NCBI RefSeq assembly: GCF_009856865.1
Contig: NZ_WVUD01000006.1
Span: 84,635 to 148,634, forward strand
Direction: 5' to 3'
From: Solidesulfovibrio aerotolerans
GTDB lineage: Bacteria; Desulfobacterota; Desulfovibrionia; Desulfovibrionales; Desulfovibrionaceae
DNA: 64,000 nucleotides
The position numbers and the translations under genes are program-made. The notes below the pieces were generated by a model. The model saw only the letters and a program-made list of their open reading frames with translations. It had not been told where the DNA came from and ran no database searches. Below, piece by piece: positions 7,806 to 16,576 of the stretch; position 1 is the first letter of the stretch, and each line of letters begins with the position of its first letter.

Positions 7806-8849
7806 ATGCCAGATCGCGCCATCAGCCGTATAAGCGTGGACGAGGCCCGCGCCCTGTGGGGCGGCGAGGACGTTTTTTCCCTGGGGAAAAAAGCTCACGC
7901 CGCAAGGCTCGCCCTGCATCCCGAACCGGTCGTCACCTATATCGTCGATAGAAATATCAATTATACCAATATCTGCGCCTGCGGTTGCCGGTTTTGCGCC
8001 TTTTTCAAGGCTCCCGGCCAGCCCGGCGGCTATGTGCTGTCCGCAACAGAGTTGGCGGACAAAGTGGCCGAGACGGTGGCCCTTGGCGGCTACCAGATCC
8101 TGCTGCAAGGCGGCATGCACCCGGATTTACATCTGGATTTTTACACCGGCATGCTGGCTTCGCTGCGCGCCGGCTTTCCCGGCGTGGCCGTGCATGGGTT
8201 TTCGCCGCCGGAGATCGTCTTTTTGGCCACAATGGAAGGGCTGTCCATAGCCGAGGTGCTCACCGAACTCAAGGCCGCCGGCCTGACATCGCTGCCCGGC
8301 GGCGGGGCGGAAATCCTGTCCGACCCCATCCGCAGCCGGGTCTCGCCCAATAAGTGCCCGGCCGATGCCTGGATCGGGGTCATGGCCGAAGCCCACCGGC
8401 TGGGCCTGCGCTCCACAGCCACCATGGTCATCGGCCTGGGCGAGACCATCGAGCACCGGCTGGAGCATCTTTCCCGCCTGCGCGACCTGCAAGACCAGAC
8501 CGGCGGCTTCACCGCCTTTATCCCCTGGACCTTCCAGCCCGGCAACACGGCGCTCACCGTGCCCGAAGCCTCCTCCTGGGAGTATCTACGCCTTTTGGCC
8601 CTGTCGCGGCTTTTTCTGGACAACATCCCCAACATTCAGGCCTCCTGGGTCACCCAGGGGCCGATGGTGGGGCAGATGGCACTGTATTTCGGGGCCAACG
8701 ATTTCGGCTCCACCATGATCGAGGAAAATGTGGTGGCTGCCGCCGGCGTCCATTTCCGCCTGGAAGAAGACGAACTGCGCCGGCTGGTGGTCAAAGCCGG
8801 CTTCGAGCCGCTACGCCGCAACATGGACTACACGCGCCGCGACGGGTGA
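7806..8849 (+). CDS. mqnC: Cyclic dehypoxanthinyl futalosine synthase (radical SAM)
   Basis: MqnC cyclises dehypoxanthine futalosine in the futalosine route of menaquinone synthesis. The 347-residue protein has the radical SAM CX3CX2C cluster motif at Cys57, Cys61 and Cys64 (NICACGCRFCAF). Also visible are the SAM-binding GG segment (LLQGGMHPDL), SLPGGGAEILS and the C-terminal WVTQG(P)xxGQMAL stretch typical of MqnC. ATG at 7806 has a CTGGAGG ribosome-binding site and gives a normal N terminus; the frame is open 57 bases further upstream. With the UbiD-family gene nearby it supports a menaquinone-based respiratory chain. A repeat element follows its stop. Confidence 0.93.
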   Translation: MPDRAISRISVDEARALWGGEDVFSLGKKAHAARLALHPEPVVTYIVDRNINYTNICACGCRFCAFFKAPGQPGGYVLSATELADKVAETVALGGYQILLQGGMHPDLHLDFYTGMLASLRAGFPGVAVHGFSPPEIVFLATMEGLSIAEVLTELKAAGLTSLPGGGAEILSDPIRSRVSPNKCPADAWIGVMAEAHRLGLRSTATMVIGLGETIEHRLEHLSRLRDLQDQTGGFTAFIPWTFQPGNTALTVPEASSWEYLRLLALSRLFLDNIPNIQASWVTQGPMVGQMALYFGANDFGSTMIEENVVAAAGVHFRLEEDELRRLVVKAGFEPLRRNMDYTRRDG

Positions 8850-8957
8850 GGGAGTGGAGAGAGGAAGAGGGAAGAAATAAGAGTGCCTCCGGCGGCCGGG
8901 GGGGATAATCCCCCCCGGACCCCCTTGATAGGAGAAGTATTTCAGGGGGGTTGGGGA
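8850..8957 (+). repeat. Stop-proximal polypurine + CCTCCGGCGG element, module A (copy 3)
   Basis: A G/A-dominated tract of about 33 bases directly follows the mqnC stop. It is followed by TGCCTCCGGCGGCC and the dyad CCGGGGGGG-ATAAT-CCCCCCCGG, then a looser tail. This matches copy 1 in subtype (G-rich dyad) rather than copies 2, 4 and 5 (CCAAAGGG-type dyad). Confidence 0.7.
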
Positions 8958-9002
8958 GATGGCTGGTACTGTGAGGCGCTGTGTGCGTTTGGCGGGAACA
9001 TG

Positions 9003-9050
9003 GTTGCTCCGGTGGGCAGAGGGGGAACTCCCTCCCAGACTCTCCCCGGA
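9003..9050 (+). repeat. Dispersed intergenic repeat, module B (copy 2)
   Basis: It begins GTTGCTCCGGTGGG and continues AGAGGGGGAACTCCCTC, an imperfect dyad, then CTCTCCCCGG. It lies about 115 bases downstream of module A copy 3 and ends at the stop codon of the convergent DMT transporter gene. Confidence 0.55.
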
Positions 9051-9962
9051 CTAGCGTTTTTGCGCCGCCTGCCTCTTGCTTCCCGGTCGGGCGCTTAGGG
9101 CCACGCCGGCCAGGACCGTGCCGCCGCCGAGCCACTGGCCGGGTGTCATGGTCTCGTCCAGGAAAAAGCGCGACAGCAGACAGGTCACCACCGGGATGAG
9201 ATTGATAAAGGCTGCGGCCTTGGCCGCCGGAGCCCGGCTGACGCCGAAATTGTACAGGCCGTAGGCCACAAAGGTGACGGCCAGTCCCAGAAAGACCACT
9301 GCCAGGGCCGGGCCCGGCGTCAGGCGCTCGGGCCAGGGGGCCAGGACCAGGGCCGGGGAGAAGAAGAGCAGACCGATAAAGCACTGGGCGGCGGTGAGGT
9401 AGAGTGGCTTGTGGCGCACGGCCAGGCGTTTGCAGGTGATGATGTAGCCGACGGCGCAACACATGGCTATAAATTCCAGGGTGTTGCCGAGAATCGGGCG
9501 CGGTGCGGCCGGGGACGCCTCGCCTGTCACGCTCATGACGGCCACCCCGCCAACCGCCAGGAGCAAGCCGGCCATGGTGCGTCCTTCAAGTTTTTCTTTA
9601 AGAAATAGGGCGGCGGCCACGGCCGTCATCACCGGCAATAGCGCCGTGATCATGCCGGCCTGGGAAGCCTGGGTGAAGGTCAGGGCCTGGGATTCAAAGA
9701 TGAAATAGAGGCAGGGCTCGCAAAAGGCCATAAAGGCAATCCAGGGCCAGTCGCCCTTGCCGGCGGCAAAGCCGCCCAGGCGTCGCCACAACAGCCCAAA
9801 GACCACCGAGGCCACGGCCATGCGGCCAAAAACCACCAGCAGCGGGGAAATCTCGCGCATGGCGATCTTCATGGCGATAAACGAACTGCCCCACAAAATC
9901 GTCGCCCCGATCAGGGCGAAAAAGGCCGGCCACGATATTTTTTGAAGCGTGCTGCTTGGCAT
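9051..9962 (-). CDS. EamA/DMT-family transporter
   Basis: The 303-residue inner membrane protein has about ten hydrophobic segments in two EamA repeats. The first opens with FFALIGATILWGSSFIAMKI, the family signature, and the second with LGNTLEFIAMCCAVGY. Members export or import small metabolites; the substrate cannot be assigned from sequence. It is divergent from the M24 peptidase-like gene across a 142-base gap and convergent with mqnC across the repeat pair. It is the second DMT gene in this window besides the fragment at the left edge. Confidence 0.85.
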   Translation of the reverse strand: MPSSTLQKISWPAFFALIGATILWGSSFIAMKIAMREISPLLVVFGRMAVASVVFGLLWRRLGGFAAGKGDWPWIAFMAFCEPCLYFIFESQALTFTQASQAGMITALLPVMTAVAAALFLKEKLEGRTMAGLLLAVGGVAVMSVTGEASPAAPRPILGNTLEFIAMCCAVGYIITCKRLAVRHKPLYLTAAQCFIGLLFFSPALVLAPWPERLTPGPALAVVFLGLAVTFVAYGLYNFGVSRAPAAKAAAFINLIPVVTCLLSRFFLDETMTPGQWLGGGTVLAGVALSARPGSKRQAAQKR

Positions 9963-10104
9963 GGCGTGCGGTCCTGTCCCGGGTGTTGGAAGTTTTTGCG
10001 CTGTGAATCCGGACGGATGCGGCGAATTGCGCGTCCGGGTTCAGCCCGGACGGCCGCTATGCCTGCCCGCACAAGATAAAGCAACCCAAAACGGAGTATT
10101 GCAG

Positions 10105-11328
10105 ATGTTTGAAGCCCTTGAACGCCTGCCCGAATCGGAAATGCACGCCCGCCACCAATCCGTGCGCGCACTCTTGGCCCAAACGGCCCCCGGAGCCGGC
10201 GGACTGCTCGTTTTTTCCCGTCTGGCGCTCTATTATCTGACCGGCTCCTGGGCCAATGGCGTCCTGTGGCTGCCGCTGGCCGGCGACCCCGTGCTTTTGT
10301 GCCGCAAGGGCCGGGAGCGGGCGGTCCTCGAATCGCCTTTGCCCACCATCGTGTCTTTCCGCTCTTTTGGCGATATCGCCCCTTTGTGTCAAAAGGCCGG
10401 CAGCCCGCTCGCCCCGGTGTGCGCCGCCGAACAGGCCGGCCTGCCCTGGAATCTGGCCAATCTGCTGGTCTCCCGCCTGCCGGATGTCACCTTCATGGCC
10501 GGCGATACCGCCCTGGCCATGGCCCAGGCGTATAAGTCCGAATGGGAACTGGCCAAGTTGCGCCTGTGCGGAGCGCGCCACGCCAAGGGATTGATGGAAC
10601 TCGTGCCGAGGCGCATCCGGCCGGGCATGACCGAGCGCGAAATCGCCCGGGTGTGCTGGGACGCCTTTTTCGACCTGGGCCATCAAGGCCAACTGCGCAT
10701 GGGCAGCTACGGCGAGGAGATCTTTCTGGGCCATATCGCGGCCGGGGATTCGGCCAACTATCCCAGTGTTTTCAATGGCCCGGTGGGGCTTCGCGGCGAG
10801 CACCCGGCCCTGCCGTTCGCCGGCTATGCCGGCACGGTCTGGAAGCCAGGCGAATTGCTCACCATCGACAACGGCTTTGCCCTGGAAGGCTACAGCACGG
10901 ATAAGACGCAGGTCTATTTTGCCGGCAAGGCAGCCGCTTTGCCCGACGCCGCCCGCCGGGGCCATGACCTGTGCATGGCCGTGCAGCAGGCCGTGGCCGA
11001 GCGGCTGCGCCCTGGGGCGATTCCGTCTGAGCTGTACGCCCTGGCGCTTGCGATGGCTGCGGAGGCCGGGCTGTCGGAAGGCTTCATGGGCCTGGGTGAT
11101 AATCAGGTGCGCTTTCTCGGCCACGGCATTGGCCTGGCCATCGACGGCTGGCCGGTTCTGGCCAAGGGGTTTGACGCGCCGCTGGCCTGCGGCATGACCT
11201 TGGCCCTGGAGCCCAAATTCGGCATCCCCGGGGTCGGCATGGTGGGCGTGGAAAACACCTTTGAAGTGACGGAAACGGGCGGGGCCTGCCTGACCGGCCA
11301 GGACTACGAGATTATTTGCATCGAATAG
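10105..11328 (+). CDS. M24-family (creatinase/aminopeptidase P-like) Xaa-Pro peptidase
   Basis: The 407-residue protein has a creatinase-like N-terminal domain (about 1-165) and a pita-bread M24 metallopeptidase domain (about 170-400). Metal ligands are recognisable: two Asp in LLTIDNGFALEGYSTDKTQ, His in FLGHGIGLAID, and Glu in LALEPKF and VGVENTFEV. A dipeptidase or aminopeptidase P-like activity in the cytoplasm is probable; the exact substrate is not predictable. ATG at 10105 follows an ACGGAG ribosome-binding site; the frame is open further upstream but runs across the divergent promoter region. Confidence 0.85.
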   Translation: MFEALERLPESEMHARHQSVRALLAQTAPGAGGLLVFSRLALYYLTGSWANGVLWLPLAGDPVLLCRKGRERAVLESPLPTIVSFRSFGDIAPLCQKAGSPLAPVCAAEQAGLPWNLANLLVSRLPDVTFMAGDTALAMAQAYKSEWELAKLRLCGARHAKGLMELVPRRIRPGMTEREIARVCWDAFFDLGHQGQLRMGSYGEEIFLGHIAAGDSANYPSVFNGPVGLRGEHPALPFAGYAGTVWKPGELLTIDNGFALEGYSTDKTQVYFAGKAAALPDAARRGHDLCMAVQQAVAERLRPGAIPSELYALALAMAAEAGLSEGFMGLGDNQVRFLGHGIGLAIDGWPVLAKGFDAPLACGMTLALEPKFGIPGVGMVGVENTFEVTETGGACLTGQDYEIICIE

Positions 11329-11343
11329 GCCGTCGGCCGCCGC

Positions 11344-11991
11344 TCAGGCCGGCTCTTGCCAAAGGACGGCCCGCACCGGCGAGGCCTCGGCCTCGGCCAC
11401 GGCCAGGGGCGGGCAGGCCAGCCGGTAGCGGCCCGGTGCGGCCTGGGACAGGATCAACCCTTCGAGGATCAGGACGCCGCTTGCCAGCAGCAGCCGGTGC
11501 ACGGGATAGGCCGGATCGGTGAGCGGTTCGATGCTCATGGCGTCGAGGCCGACCAGGCTGACCCGGCGGGTGATGAGTTCCCGGGCGAGTTGCGGGGTGA
11601 CGCTGGCGAAGTCGTCCGGGAAAGCTCCTTGGGCAAAGCGCTGTTCGCGGGAGTTGACGGTGCAAAAGAGCACCGCCTCGCCCGGATGGATGGCCACGCC
11701 GGCCAGGACATCCGGGCCAAGCCGCAGCGCCTGCCCGCAGTCGATGACCACGGCCGGTGGGAAAAAGGCGGCGACGGGATAGTCTCCGGCCCGTTTGCCT
11801 TGGGGCAGAAAGTGGGCCGGAAAATCGATATGGGCGGCGCTGTGGGCGCTTAAGCACCAAGCCGCGGCCTCGCAGCCGTCGGTTTCGTGGGTGAGAAACA
11901 GGCGGCGGGCAAAGGGCGGGTCGCCGGGCACGGGCGGCGTCGGCGGCCCCAGGGGCAGGGAGATGTCGATGACGCGGGCGGGGTCGTTCAC
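11344..11991 (-). CDS. Cyclase family protein (kynurenine formamidase-like metal hydrolase)
   Basis: The 215-residue protein carries the metal-binding motif of the cyclase/kynurenine formamidase family as HSAAHIDFPAHF (HxxxHxDxPxH), near residues 48-59, after an ISLPLG start typical of the family. It is probably a metal-dependent hydrolase of an amide or cyclic substrate; the true substrate is unknown. The start is a GTG at 11991 with an ideal AAGGAGG six bases upstream; the ATG-initiated longer frame lacks such a site. Convergent with the M24 gene, 15 bases apart. Confidence 0.82.
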   Translation of the reverse strand: MNDPARVIDISLPLGPPTPPVPGDPPFARRLFLTHETDGCEAAAWCLSAHSAAHIDFPAHFLPQGKRAGDYPVAAFFPPAVVIDCGQALRLGPDVLAGVAIHPGEAVLFCTVNSREQRFAQGAFPDDFASVTPQLARELITRRVSLVGLDAMSIEPLTDPAYPVHRLLLASGVLILEGLILSQAAPGRYRLACPPLAVAEAEASPVRAVLWQEPA

Positions 11992-12132
11992 GGCGCGCCT
12001 CCTTGGGGCGGACAGCAGCCGGTGGCGGTTGGCCGGGCCAGGATGCCGCTGCCGCAGCGGCACGGCAGGCAAACCGGCCGGGTCGGGGGGCGGCAGAGCG
12101 GCCGATAAGCGTGCCACAGCGGCCCGGACCCG

Positions 12133-12166
12133 AAAAAAAAGCCCCTGCGTCGGCAGGGGCTTTCAA
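12133..12166 (-). terminator. Intrinsic terminator of the cytochrome c3 gene
   Basis: AAGCCCCTGC-GTCG-GCAGGGGCTT is a perfect 10-bp stem. On the minus strand it is followed by a run of T residues (the A-run at 12133-12140). It lies just downstream of the cytochrome stop at 12189 and before the cyclase gene. Confidence 0.9.
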
Positions 12167-12188
12167 AACGGCGTTCGGTTCCCCGTGG

Positions 12189-12656
12189 TTATTTCGCGGC
12201 CACGTGGCAACCGTTGTTGGAGCAGGGGGCCACGGACAGGGGCTTTTGGCCCTTGTCTTTGCGGGCCACATTGGCCTTGAGGTGACAGCCCAGGCAGCTG
12301 TTCTCGGCATTCTTGTCGTGGAAAGCGCGGAAGTAGGACGTCGCTTCCTGGCGTTCCTTCAGATTGTCGTGGCAACCGGCCTCGGCGCAACCCTGGACTT
12401 CGCTCTTGCCGTCCCACATGTGGTGGCAGGTGACGCAGGCCACGGAAGCGTGCTGCCCGTGGGAAAACTTGACCGGGGCAAAACTGGTTTTAAGCACCCC
12501 GGACGGGCGTTTGAACGTGAGTTCGAGGGGATAACACAACGTGGACTTGGCATCGACGATGCCGCTGAACTTGCCACCCTCGCAAAAAGCCGCCGTGGCC
12601 ATGGCCAAGCTGCACACCATGACGATCAACCCGGAAAGCATGACCTTGGAACGCAT
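12189..12656 (-). CDS. Class III tetraheme cytochrome c3-type periplasmic protein
   Basis: This 155-residue exported protein has a signal peptide (about residues 1-24) and four covalent heme sites in cytochrome c3 order: CVTCH (74-78), CAEAGCH (90-96), CLGCH (121-125) and CSNNGCH (145-151). That is the alternating CXXCH/CX4CH spacing of class III cytochromes. His66 and His69 in FSHGQH fit distal axial ligands. Such proteins shuttle electrons between periplasmic hydrogenases or formate dehydrogenases and membrane complexes in sulfate reducers. The start at 12656 has an AAGGAGG site. It has its own promoter and terminator. It is somewhat longer than classical c3 (about 110 mature residues), so its exact subtype is open. 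Confidence 0.9.
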   Translation of the reverse strand: MRSKVMLSGLIVMVCSLAMATAAFCEGGKFSGIVDAKSTLCYPLELTFKRPSGVLKTSFAPVKFSHGQHASVACVTCHHMWDGKSEVQGCAEAGCHDNLKERQEATSYFRAFHDKNAENSCLGCHLKANVARKDKGQKPLSVAPCSNNGCHVAAK

Positions 12657-12761
12657 CCAACTCCCTCCTTGAGCTCCAGAAAACACTAGAAGTGACCCTG
12701 CCGCTGTGAATCCACAGGCGGCTCCTCAGGCAACAGCCCCGCCGCCGTAATTCAGTGGAAA

Positions 12762-12790
12762 AGCGTAAAATTTCACAAGGCGGAAGTCAA
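12762..12790 (-). promoter_or_regulatory. Candidate sigma-70 promoter for the cytochrome gene
   Basis: On the minus strand, TTGACT (12790-12785) and TACGCT (12767-12762) are separated by 17 bases, about 105 bases upstream of the cytochrome start. The spacing and -35 box are near consensus. Assignment is by sequence only. Confidence 0.45.
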
Positions 12791-12868
12791 CACTCTTTTC
12801 ACAAAAACCGTTGTCGTCCAAATGAGGCACGACCAGCCCGGGCATGGTTTTCCCTGCGGTGCGCGACG

Positions 12869-13327
12869 TTATGCTTCCGCAGCAGCGCATTCAAGGCGTT
12901 CGGAGGCTTCCAGGGCGTCCATCAATTCAAGGCTTAGGCGGATAAAATCCGAGGCGGTGAGGATGCCGACCAGCTTGCCGCATGCGACCACAGGCAGACA
13001 ACCATATTTCTGGGTCAGCAACACCTCGGCTGCCTGCCGCAGGGGCAGATCCGGGGTGACCATGGCCACGTCGGACCGCATGACCTCGCTGATCGGGATG
13101 CCGGCATAGATTTCTTCCTGGGTCGTGGCGTCGATGTCGGCCAGCCGGGACACCGAAGCGGCCAGCAGATCCCGGTGGGTTAAAAGGCCCACAAAGGCTC
13201 CGGCCTCGTCCACAATGGGCAGATGGCGGATGCGGGCTTCTTCCATGGTCTGCTTGGCCGCAAGTAAACTGTCGTCGTTGCGCAGGGCGATAAGATTTTC
13301 GGTCATAAGGTCGCGGGTGGTCAGCAT
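12869..13327 (-). CDS. Tandem CBS-domain protein
   Basis: The 152-residue cytoplasmic protein consists of two CBS domains (about residues 4-60 and 70-135). Marks are MTENLIALRNDDSLLAA, RHLPIVDE...GLLTHRDL, then MRSDVAMV and YGCLPVV...GILTASDF. Stand-alone CBS pairs usually bind adenosyl nucleotides and regulate partners; the partner here is unknown. ATG at 13327 has an AAGGAGG site; ten upstream in-frame codons are not needed. It is divergent from pcm. Confidence 0.88.
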   Translation of the reverse strand: MLTTRDLMTENLIALRNDDSLLAAKQTMEEARIRHLPIVDEAGAFVGLLTHRDLLAASVSRLADIDATTQEEIYAGIPISEVMRSDVAMVTPDLPLRQAAEVLLTQKYGCLPVVACGKLVGILTASDFIRLSLELMDALEASERLECAAAEA

Positions 13328-13456
13328 GGGAGCCTCCTTGTATCGTCTCAAGGTCACATTGCCGGGGCCAGGCTGTCAAGGCGCAAGGCGTTGACTTGCA
13401 GCTAAAATTCTGTTTTCCAAGGAGGATCGAGCAGGCGGACAGGCCTTTATGAGGTC

Positions 13457-14134
13457 ATGCCGCAAAGGGCGCAGATGAACGCAGCGGGGCCAAAGACGGA
13501 TTTGCGGCGCAGTCGTGAGCGCATGGTCCGGGAACAGATCGAGTCCCGGGGCGTGACGCATCCTTTGGTGTTGCGGGCCATGCGCAAGGTTCCCCGGCAT
13601 CTGTTCGTGGAAGAGGCGCTTTTGCCCCAGGCCTACGAGGACCATCCCCTGCCCATCGGCCACGGCCAGACCATTTCCCAGCCCTATGTCGTGGGGTGGA
13701 TGACGGAACTGCTCGAAATCACGCCGGGCCAGAAGGTGCTCGAGATCGGCACGGGCTCGGGCTATCAGGCGGCGGTTTTGGCCGAACTGGGGGCGGATGT
13801 TTATACCGTGGAACGGGTCAAGGCGCTCTACGAACTGGCCCGGGCCAGGATGGACGCCTTGCACTACCGGCGCGTGCACCTTAAACTGGACGACGGGACG
13901 CTGGGCTGGCCCGAGCAGGCCCCATTCGACCGCATCCTGGTGGCGGCTGGCGGTCCCAGGATCCCCGCCCCCCTGGTGGCCCAACTGGCCGTCAACGGGC
14001 GCATGGTCATTCCGGTGGGGACGTCGCGGCGCAGCCAGACCCTGTGTCTGGTACGCCGGGAGAACGGGCGGGTCATTGTGCGCGAACTCGGCGGCGTCAT
14101 GTTCGTGGATCTCGTCGGTGCCCATGGTTGGTAG
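13457..14134 (+). CDS. pcm: Protein-L-isoaspartate O-methyltransferase
   Basis: Pcm methylates isoaspartyl residues in damaged proteins using SAM, starting their repair. The 225-residue product shows GQTISQP at 70-76, [12 protein letters not shown] at 94-105 (SAM motif I), DGTLGW at about 145 and [10 protein letters not shown] at about 155, all diagnostic. The start is either Met1 (13457) or Met7. It runs straight into the Mrp-type ATPase gene (22-base gap) and is likely cotranscribed with it. Confidence 0.93.
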   Translation: MPQRAQMNAAGPKTDLRRSRERMVREQIESRGVTHPLVLRAMRKVPRHLFVEEALLPQAYEDHPLPIGHGQTISQPYVVGWMTELLEITPGQKVLEIGTGSGYQAAVLAELGADVYTVERVKALYELARARMDALHYRRVHLKLDDGTLGWPEQAPFDRILVAAGGPRIPAPLVAQLAVNGRMVIPVGTSRRSQTLCLVRRENGRVIVRELGGVMFVDLVGAHGW

Positions 14135-14156
14135 CACCGCGGAAGGAGCCTGGATC

Positions 14157-15050
14157 ATGCCGGAAACGACGTCCTGCCGGGGCTGTCCTGGCCAAGGGCC
14201 TGCCAAGGCAGGCCCGCGGGAACCCGACCCGCGCGATGGGCGCATCGGGGCGGCCTTGGAACGCATCCGCTACAAGCTCGTGGTCATGAGTGGCAAAGGC
14301 GGGGTGGGCAAAAGCTCGGTGGCTGTCAACGTGGCCTGCGCCCTGGCTGCCGGCGGGGCCAAGGTGGGGCTGCTCGATGTCGATCTGCACGGCCCGAGCG
14401 TGCCGCGTATGCTGGGGCTTACCGGGGCCATGCAGGCGGGCGGGGAAGCGGCCATCGTCCCCAAGCGCTTTGGCGAGAATCTGCTTGTTGTCTCCATGCA
14501 ATCGCTTTTAACCGACCCCGATCAGGCCGTTCTGTGGCGCGGTCCCATGAAAACAACGGCCATCCGCCAGTTTATCGCCGACGTCGCCTGGGGCGATCTG
14601 GACTATCTGGTCATCGACTCGCCGCCGGGCACCGGCGACGAACACCTGACCGTCCTTAAAAACGTGCCCGACGCCCTGTGCGTCCTGGTCACCACGCCCC
14701 AGGAGATTTCCCTGGCCGACGTGCGAAAGACCATCAATTTTTTGCAATACGCCAATGCCAATATTCTGGGCGTGGTGGAAAATATGAGCGGGCTGGCCTG
14801 CCCGTATTGCCATCGGGAGATCGAACTGTTCAAAAAGGGCGGGGGGGCGGCCATGGCCCGGGACTACGGTCTGGAATTTCTCGGGGCCATTCCCCTGGAC
14901 CCGGCCACGGTGGTGGCTGGCGACCTGGGCCGCCCGGTGGTGCTTCTGGAGGGCGACAGTCCGGCCCGCCAGGCCTTTTTGGCCCTGGCTGCGGCGGTGG
15001 CCGCCGCCTGCCGCACGAGCCTTGAAGCGGCGGCCTATCCCCGCCCTTGA
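14157..15050 (+). CDS. Mrp/NBP35-type P-loop ATPase, iron-sulfur carrier
   Basis: The 297-residue cytoplasmic protein has a deviant Walker A SGKGGVGKSS at 45-54, an IDSPPGTGDE switch near 160-170, and the CPYC pair near residue 215 that holds a bridging Fe-S cluster in ApbC/Mrp proteins. It also has a short N-terminal CRGC (Cys7, Cys10) as in Nbp35-like members. The role is loading Fe-S clusters on target proteins. ATG at 14157 has a GGAAGGAG site. Sulfate reducers often carry several of these genes; which apoproteins are served is unknown. Confidence 0.9.
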   Translation: MPETTSCRGCPGQGPAKAGPREPDPRDGRIGAALERIRYKLVVMSGKGGVGKSSVAVNVACALAAGGAKVGLLDVDLHGPSVPRMLGLTGAMQAGGEAAIVPKRFGENLLVVSMQSLLTDPDQAVLWRGPMKTTAIRQFIADVAWGDLDYLVIDSPPGTGDEHLTVLKNVPDALCVLVTTPQEISLADVRKTINFLQYANANILGVVENMSGLACPYCHREIELFKKGGGAAMARDYGLEFLGAIPLDPATVVAGDLGRPVVLLEGDSPARQAFLALAAAVAAACRTSLEAAAYPRP

Positions 15051-15199
15051 GATTGTATTTGGGCTTGGTCATTCCCGCTCTGGTTTGCCAAGCTGCAACA
15101 CGGTGCCTGCACGATTTTTGTTCCCCCCAAAACACAGGAATGTGTTCCGGGGAACGCGTCCCGAAAACCGGGCCCTGGCGATCCGGGTGGGATAAGGCT

Positions 15200-15227
15200 T
15201 TGACGCCGCCCGGGGATTGCTTTAATT
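15200..15227 (+). promoter_or_regulatory. Candidate promoter for pgsA
   Basis: TTGACG (15200-15205) and TTAATT (15222-15227) are 16 bases apart, about 40 bases upstream of the pgsA start, within an otherwise featureless 218-base gap after the Mrp gene. Confidence 0.35.
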
Positions 15228-15268
15228 GCCAGCCTGCGCCACGAAACCATTCAAGGGCTTAGCCACGC

Positions 15269-15826
15269 ATGTTCAATCTCGCCAACAACCTGACCCTTGC
15301 CCGCATCGGCGCTGTGCCGATTCTTGTGATTTTGCTGTATTTCCCCGGCCGGGGGGCCTGTATTGCCGCCATGCTGGTCTTTATCGCTGCGGCGGTGACC
15401 GACATCATGGACGGGGTCGTGGCCCGCAGCCGCAACTTGGTAACCACGCTCGGCAAATTTCTCGATCCCCTGGCCGACAAGTTGCTTATAAGCGCCGCCC
15501 TGGTCATGCTCACCCGGCTTGGCTGGGTGGAAGCCTGGGTGGCGGTGGTCATCATCGGGCGCGAGATCGCTGTCACGGGCCTGCGGGCCGTGGCTGCCGA
15601 TTATGGCGTCATCATCGCCGCCGACCGGTTTGGCAAGCTGAAAACCGTGTTGCAGATGATGGCCCTGTGCCCGCTGCTGCTGCACTTTCCCGTTTGGGGC
15701 TGGGACCCTGCGCCGCTTGGCTCCGTGCTTTTGTATCTGGCGCTGGTTTTGACGCTTGTATCCGGCGTCAATTACTTTTATAGTTTTGGCAAGACAGCGG
15801 CGTGGTCGGAAAAATCGGCCCGATAA
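15269..15826 (+). CDS. pgsA: CDP-diacylglycerol--glycerol-3-phosphate 3-phosphatidyltransferase
   Basis: PgsA makes phosphatidylglycerophosphate for anionic phospholipids at the inner membrane. The 185-residue protein is normal length. It has the CDP-alcohol phosphotransferase signature DGxxARxxxxxxxxGxxxDxxxD, starting DGVVARS at about residue 47 and ending GKFLDPLAD at about 70, with several hydrophobic segments. The N terminus MFNLANNLTLARI is typical. It appears monocistronic or first of the group with the next genes, 53 bases on. Confidence 0.93.
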   Translation: MFNLANNLTLARIGAVPILVILLYFPGRGACIAAMLVFIAAAVTDIMDGVVARSRNLVTTLGKFLDPLADKLLISAALVMLTRLGWVEAWVAVVIIGREIAVTGLRAVAADYGVIIAADRFGKLKTVLQMMALCPLLLHFPVWGWDPAPLGSVLLYLALVLTLVSGVNYFYSFGKTAAWSEKSAR

Positions 15827-15879
15827 TTTTGGGCGCATGTAGAGCCGTCAGTCGGCAACCCCATTTACGATAAGGCGAT

Positions 15880-16236
15880 ATGAAAGCCAAAAACATTTCC
15901 AAGCTGGCCAGACGCCGGGTGCGTACCGCCCGTCCGGGACTGGGCAAGGGGGCGTGGGCCGGCCAGCGTCTCGACGACAACCTCGCCGCCCGCATCGAGA
16001 ACTGCCTGCACACCATTCTGGAACTCGAACCGGACCTGGAGCGTCTCCAGTTCGGCCATTATCTGTTGCGCGATTTTAAAGTGCTCAAGATGTTTTTGTC
16101 CCATGTTGAAGACATCGAAGTGGAGGAGCAAGACGTGTTGCGCATAGAGGCTGCCACGGAAAATTTCCTTCGGGAATTGCGGGAACCGCTGGCCCAGTCC
16201 GATTCCAAACGTCCGAAGAAATACGTCGTGCAATGA
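15880..16236 (+). CDS. Hypothetical basic protein upstream of ftsB
   Basis: I do not recognise this 118-residue protein. It has a basic N terminus (KLARRRVRTARPG) and a predicted helical middle rich in Leu and Glu (ENCLHTILELEPDLERLQFG) without signal peptide or membrane segment. Its stop is one base from the ftsB start, so the two are translated from one mRNA. A cell-division role is possible only by association. Confidence 0.65.
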   Translation: MKAKNISKLARRRVRTARPGLGKGAWAGQRLDDNLAARIENCLHTILELEPDLERLQFGHYLLRDFKVLKMFLSHVEDIEVEEQDVLRIEAATENFLRELREPLAQSDSKRPKKYVVQ

Positions 16237-16237
16237 C

Positions 16238-16576
16238 ATGATCTGGCGACGGTTTTTACTGACGGCCCTTATTTTTTTCAATATTTTTTTGCTGTACAAT
16301 CTCATCTGGAGCGATAACGGCGTTTTTGCCTATCTTGAGCTCAAATCCCGTCACGAACTGCTCAAGCAGCGACTGAGTGCCGTCAACGACAAGTCCCTGG
16401 ATTTGAGCCAGGAAATTCGCTGGCTCAAGACCGACAAGGCTTTCACCGAAAAAATGGCCCGGGCCCAGATGAATTATCTCAAAGAGAGCGAAATTCTCTA
16501 CCAGTTTCCAAAAGACCCTCCAGCCGCCAAGGAACCGGACCGGGACAAGGAAGGGAAGCGGGCCGATGCTCAGTAA
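16238..16576 (+). CDS. ftsB: Septum formation initiator FtsB-like protein
   Basis: The 112-residue bitopic membrane protein has one N-terminal transmembrane segment (about residues 6-24), then a coiled coil (about 30-65, LKSRHELLKQRLSAVNDKSL), then the EIRWLKTD...E region characteristic of FtsB/DivIC. It links FtsL and FtsQ in the divisome and activates septal peptidoglycan synthesis. The C-terminal charged tail is variable. Overlaps the next gene by 11 bases. Confidence 0.85.
   Translation: MIWRRFLLTALIFFNIFLLYNLIWSDNGVFAYLELKSRHELLKQRLSAVNDKSLDLSQEIRWLKTDKAFTEKMARAQMNYLKESEILYQFPKDPPAAKEPDRDKEGKRADAQ

Noticed and set aside
15051..15268. 218-base gap before pgsA as a possible tRNA or small RNA gene
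   Set aside because: No cloverleaf or TPsiC-arm consensus and no strong hairpin; only a candidate promoter is visible.
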